From contig JAEWNA010000158.1 in the NCBI GenBank assembly GCA_023392975.1, forward strand, positions 1-6,347: a stretch of 6,347 nt of DNA. Reading direction: 5' to 3'. The position numbers and the translations under genes were made by a program. Under the pieces are notes generated by a model. That model saw only the letters and a list, made by a program, of their open reading frames with translations. It made no database searches and had not been told where the DNA came from. Below are positions 5,703 to 6,347 of the stretch, piece by piece (position 1 is the first letter of the stretch; each line of letters opens with the position of its first letter). This stretch comes from Pseudomonadota bacterium. GTDB taxonomy: Bacteria > Pseudomonadota > Gammaproteobacteria > Xanthomonadales > Xanthomonadaceae.

Positions 5703-5708
5703 ATTATG
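5703..5708 (-). promoter_or_regulatory. Candidate -10 element of the small membrane-protein gene
   Basis: The minus strand reads CATAAT (five of six matches to TATAAT), within TATGCACATAAT, one of few AT-rich spots here. Transcription would start near 5696, giving a leader of about 59 bases that contains the 5659-5673 dyad. No good -35 is visible, so confidence is low. Confidence 0.35.
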
Positions 5709-5797
5709 TGCATACCCGCGAGACACGCACCAGCGCCGTTGATCGGCCCGTATCGACACCCCCTGCGCGCCGCGGCCGCTGCCACGGCGACGCTGGA

Positions 5798-6347
5798 TCA
5801 TGCCATCTCCGCGACCGCGCTCTGGAGCGCCGCCAGTTCTGCCTCGCTGAAACCCGCCGCGCTGCGCGCATCGAGATTGAACGGGCCGTGGAGCACGCCA
5901 CGGCCGTATTCGACCAGCAGCCGGCGGAACGTCGGTTCGGGCGCGACGCCCTCCCGTTCGCAATACCAGCGGAACCAGCGCGATCCCGCGGCGACGTGGC
6001 CCACTTCCTCGCGCAGGATCACCTCGAGGATGTCGGCGGTGGCATGGTCGCCGAGTTGGCGCAGCTTCACGATCATGCCGGGCGTGACGTCCAGCCCGCG
6101 CGCTTCCAGCACCCGCGGCACCAGCGCCATGCGCTCCAGGCCGGAATGCGCGGTTTTCTCGGCCATTTCCCACAGACCGTTGTGCGCGTCGAAATCGCCG
6201 TAGTCGTGGCCGAGCGCCTGCAGCCGTTCGCGCAGCATGACGAAGTGCCTCGCCTCGTCGTGCGCGACCTGCGCCCAGTCGACGTAGAAATCGTGCGGCA
6301 TCCCCCGGAAGCGGTAGACCGCGTCCCAGGCGAGGTCGATCGCGTTG
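5798..6347 (-). CDS. DUF455 ferritin-like protein, C-terminal part (start outside window)
   Basis: The reading frame is open to the window edge, so the N-terminus is missing; about 182 residues are visible. An internal ATG at 6301 is not the start: the codons before it continue the family sequence (NAIDLAWDAVYRFRGMPHDF). The wording matches DUF455 (Pfam PF04305), a ferritin-like four-helix family distantly related to the tRNA hydroxylase MiaE. Candidate metal ligands visible are the Glu and His of DEARHF and of LREEVGHVAAGSRWF, the E-x-x-H pattern of diiron helices; the first helix's Glu should lie beyond the edge. The segment HNGLWEMAEKTAHSGLERMA, followed by VPRVLEARGLDVTPGM, is also typical. 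The reaction is not established for the family; an iron-dependent oxidase or hydroxylase role is inference. It lies upstream of the small membrane-protein gene on the same strand, with 160 bases between. Confidence 0.9.
   Translation of the reverse strand, partial: NAIDLAWDAVYRFRGMPHDFYVDWAQVAHDEARHFVMLRERLQALGHDYGDFDAHNGLWEMAEKTAHSGLERMALVPRVLEARGLDVTPGMIVKLRQLGDHATADILEVILREEVGHVAAGSRWFRWYCEREGVAPEPTFRRLLVEYGRGVLHGPFNLDARSAAGFSEAELAALQSAVAEMA

Noticed and set aside
5336..5785. 149-codon minus-strand frame across the small membrane-protein gene
   Set aside because: The product is Arg/Ala/His-rich with no hydrophobic segments and no ribosome site, and it reads through both hairpins. The 64-residue frame has a strong Shine-Dalgarno and two membrane segments.
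5339..5787. 14-base direct repeat GGCCGCTGCCACGG at 5339-5352 and 5774-5787, flanking the small gene
   Set aside because: It looked like possible attachment sites or target duplication, but a rough estimate gives a fair chance of one such repeat in a window this GC-rich. No integrase or transposase is present.
1..6347. CRISPR array, tRNA, rRNA, riboswitch or mobile element
   Set aside because: I looked for regularly spaced repeats, tRNA-like cloverleafs with CCA-type ends, transposase motifs and terminal inverted repeats and saw none. The intergenic spacers are too short and show only the hairpins and dyads listed.

Overview
This is a GC-rich chromosomal segment from a gammaproteobacterium. 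The best guess is the Xanthomonadaceae/Lysobacteraceae (Lysobacter, Luteimonas or Xanthomonas type). The reasons are the high G+C and strong third-position GC bias, the lack of Shine-Dalgarno sequences at several starts, a glutamyl-tRNA synthetase without zinc-site cysteines, and a Zur whose metal ligands align one for one with E. coli Zur. The genus assignment is inference.

Layout: (1) 1-131, minus: the first 43 codons of an exported protein of unknown function, cut by the window edge. (2) 132-329: a divergent intergenic region with two similar AT-rich dyads (156-168 and 284-296), one upstream of each gene and both resembling Zur operators. (3) 330-2360, plus: a ZnuD-like TonB-dependent receptor, ending at a strong intrinsic terminator (2381-2443). 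(4) 2481-2990, minus: zur, with a complete set of zinc ligands and a His-rich N-terminus. (5) 3062-4474, minus: gltX, 71 bp upstream of zur on the same strand. (6) 4569-5315, plus: lpxH (lipid A synthesis), divergent from gltX. (7) 5316-5442: two hairpins between convergent genes. (8) 5443-5637, minus: a 64-residue two-helix membrane protein with a clear Shine-Dalgarno and an upstream perfect dyad. (9) 5798-6347, minus: the C-terminal part of a DUF455 ferritin-like protein, cut by the window edge. No gene-free stretch exceeds 300 bases; the longest are 132-329 and about 160 bases at 5638-5797.

The coherent system is zinc acquisition. Zur very likely represses the divergent pair (exported protein and outer-membrane receptor) when zinc is sufficient, and zur itself lies convergent to the receptor. 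gltX and lpxH are housekeeping genes. I see no mobile element, CRISPR array, tRNA or rRNA, and no clearly new system. The least explained items are the exported protein paired with the receptor and the small membrane protein with its dyad.
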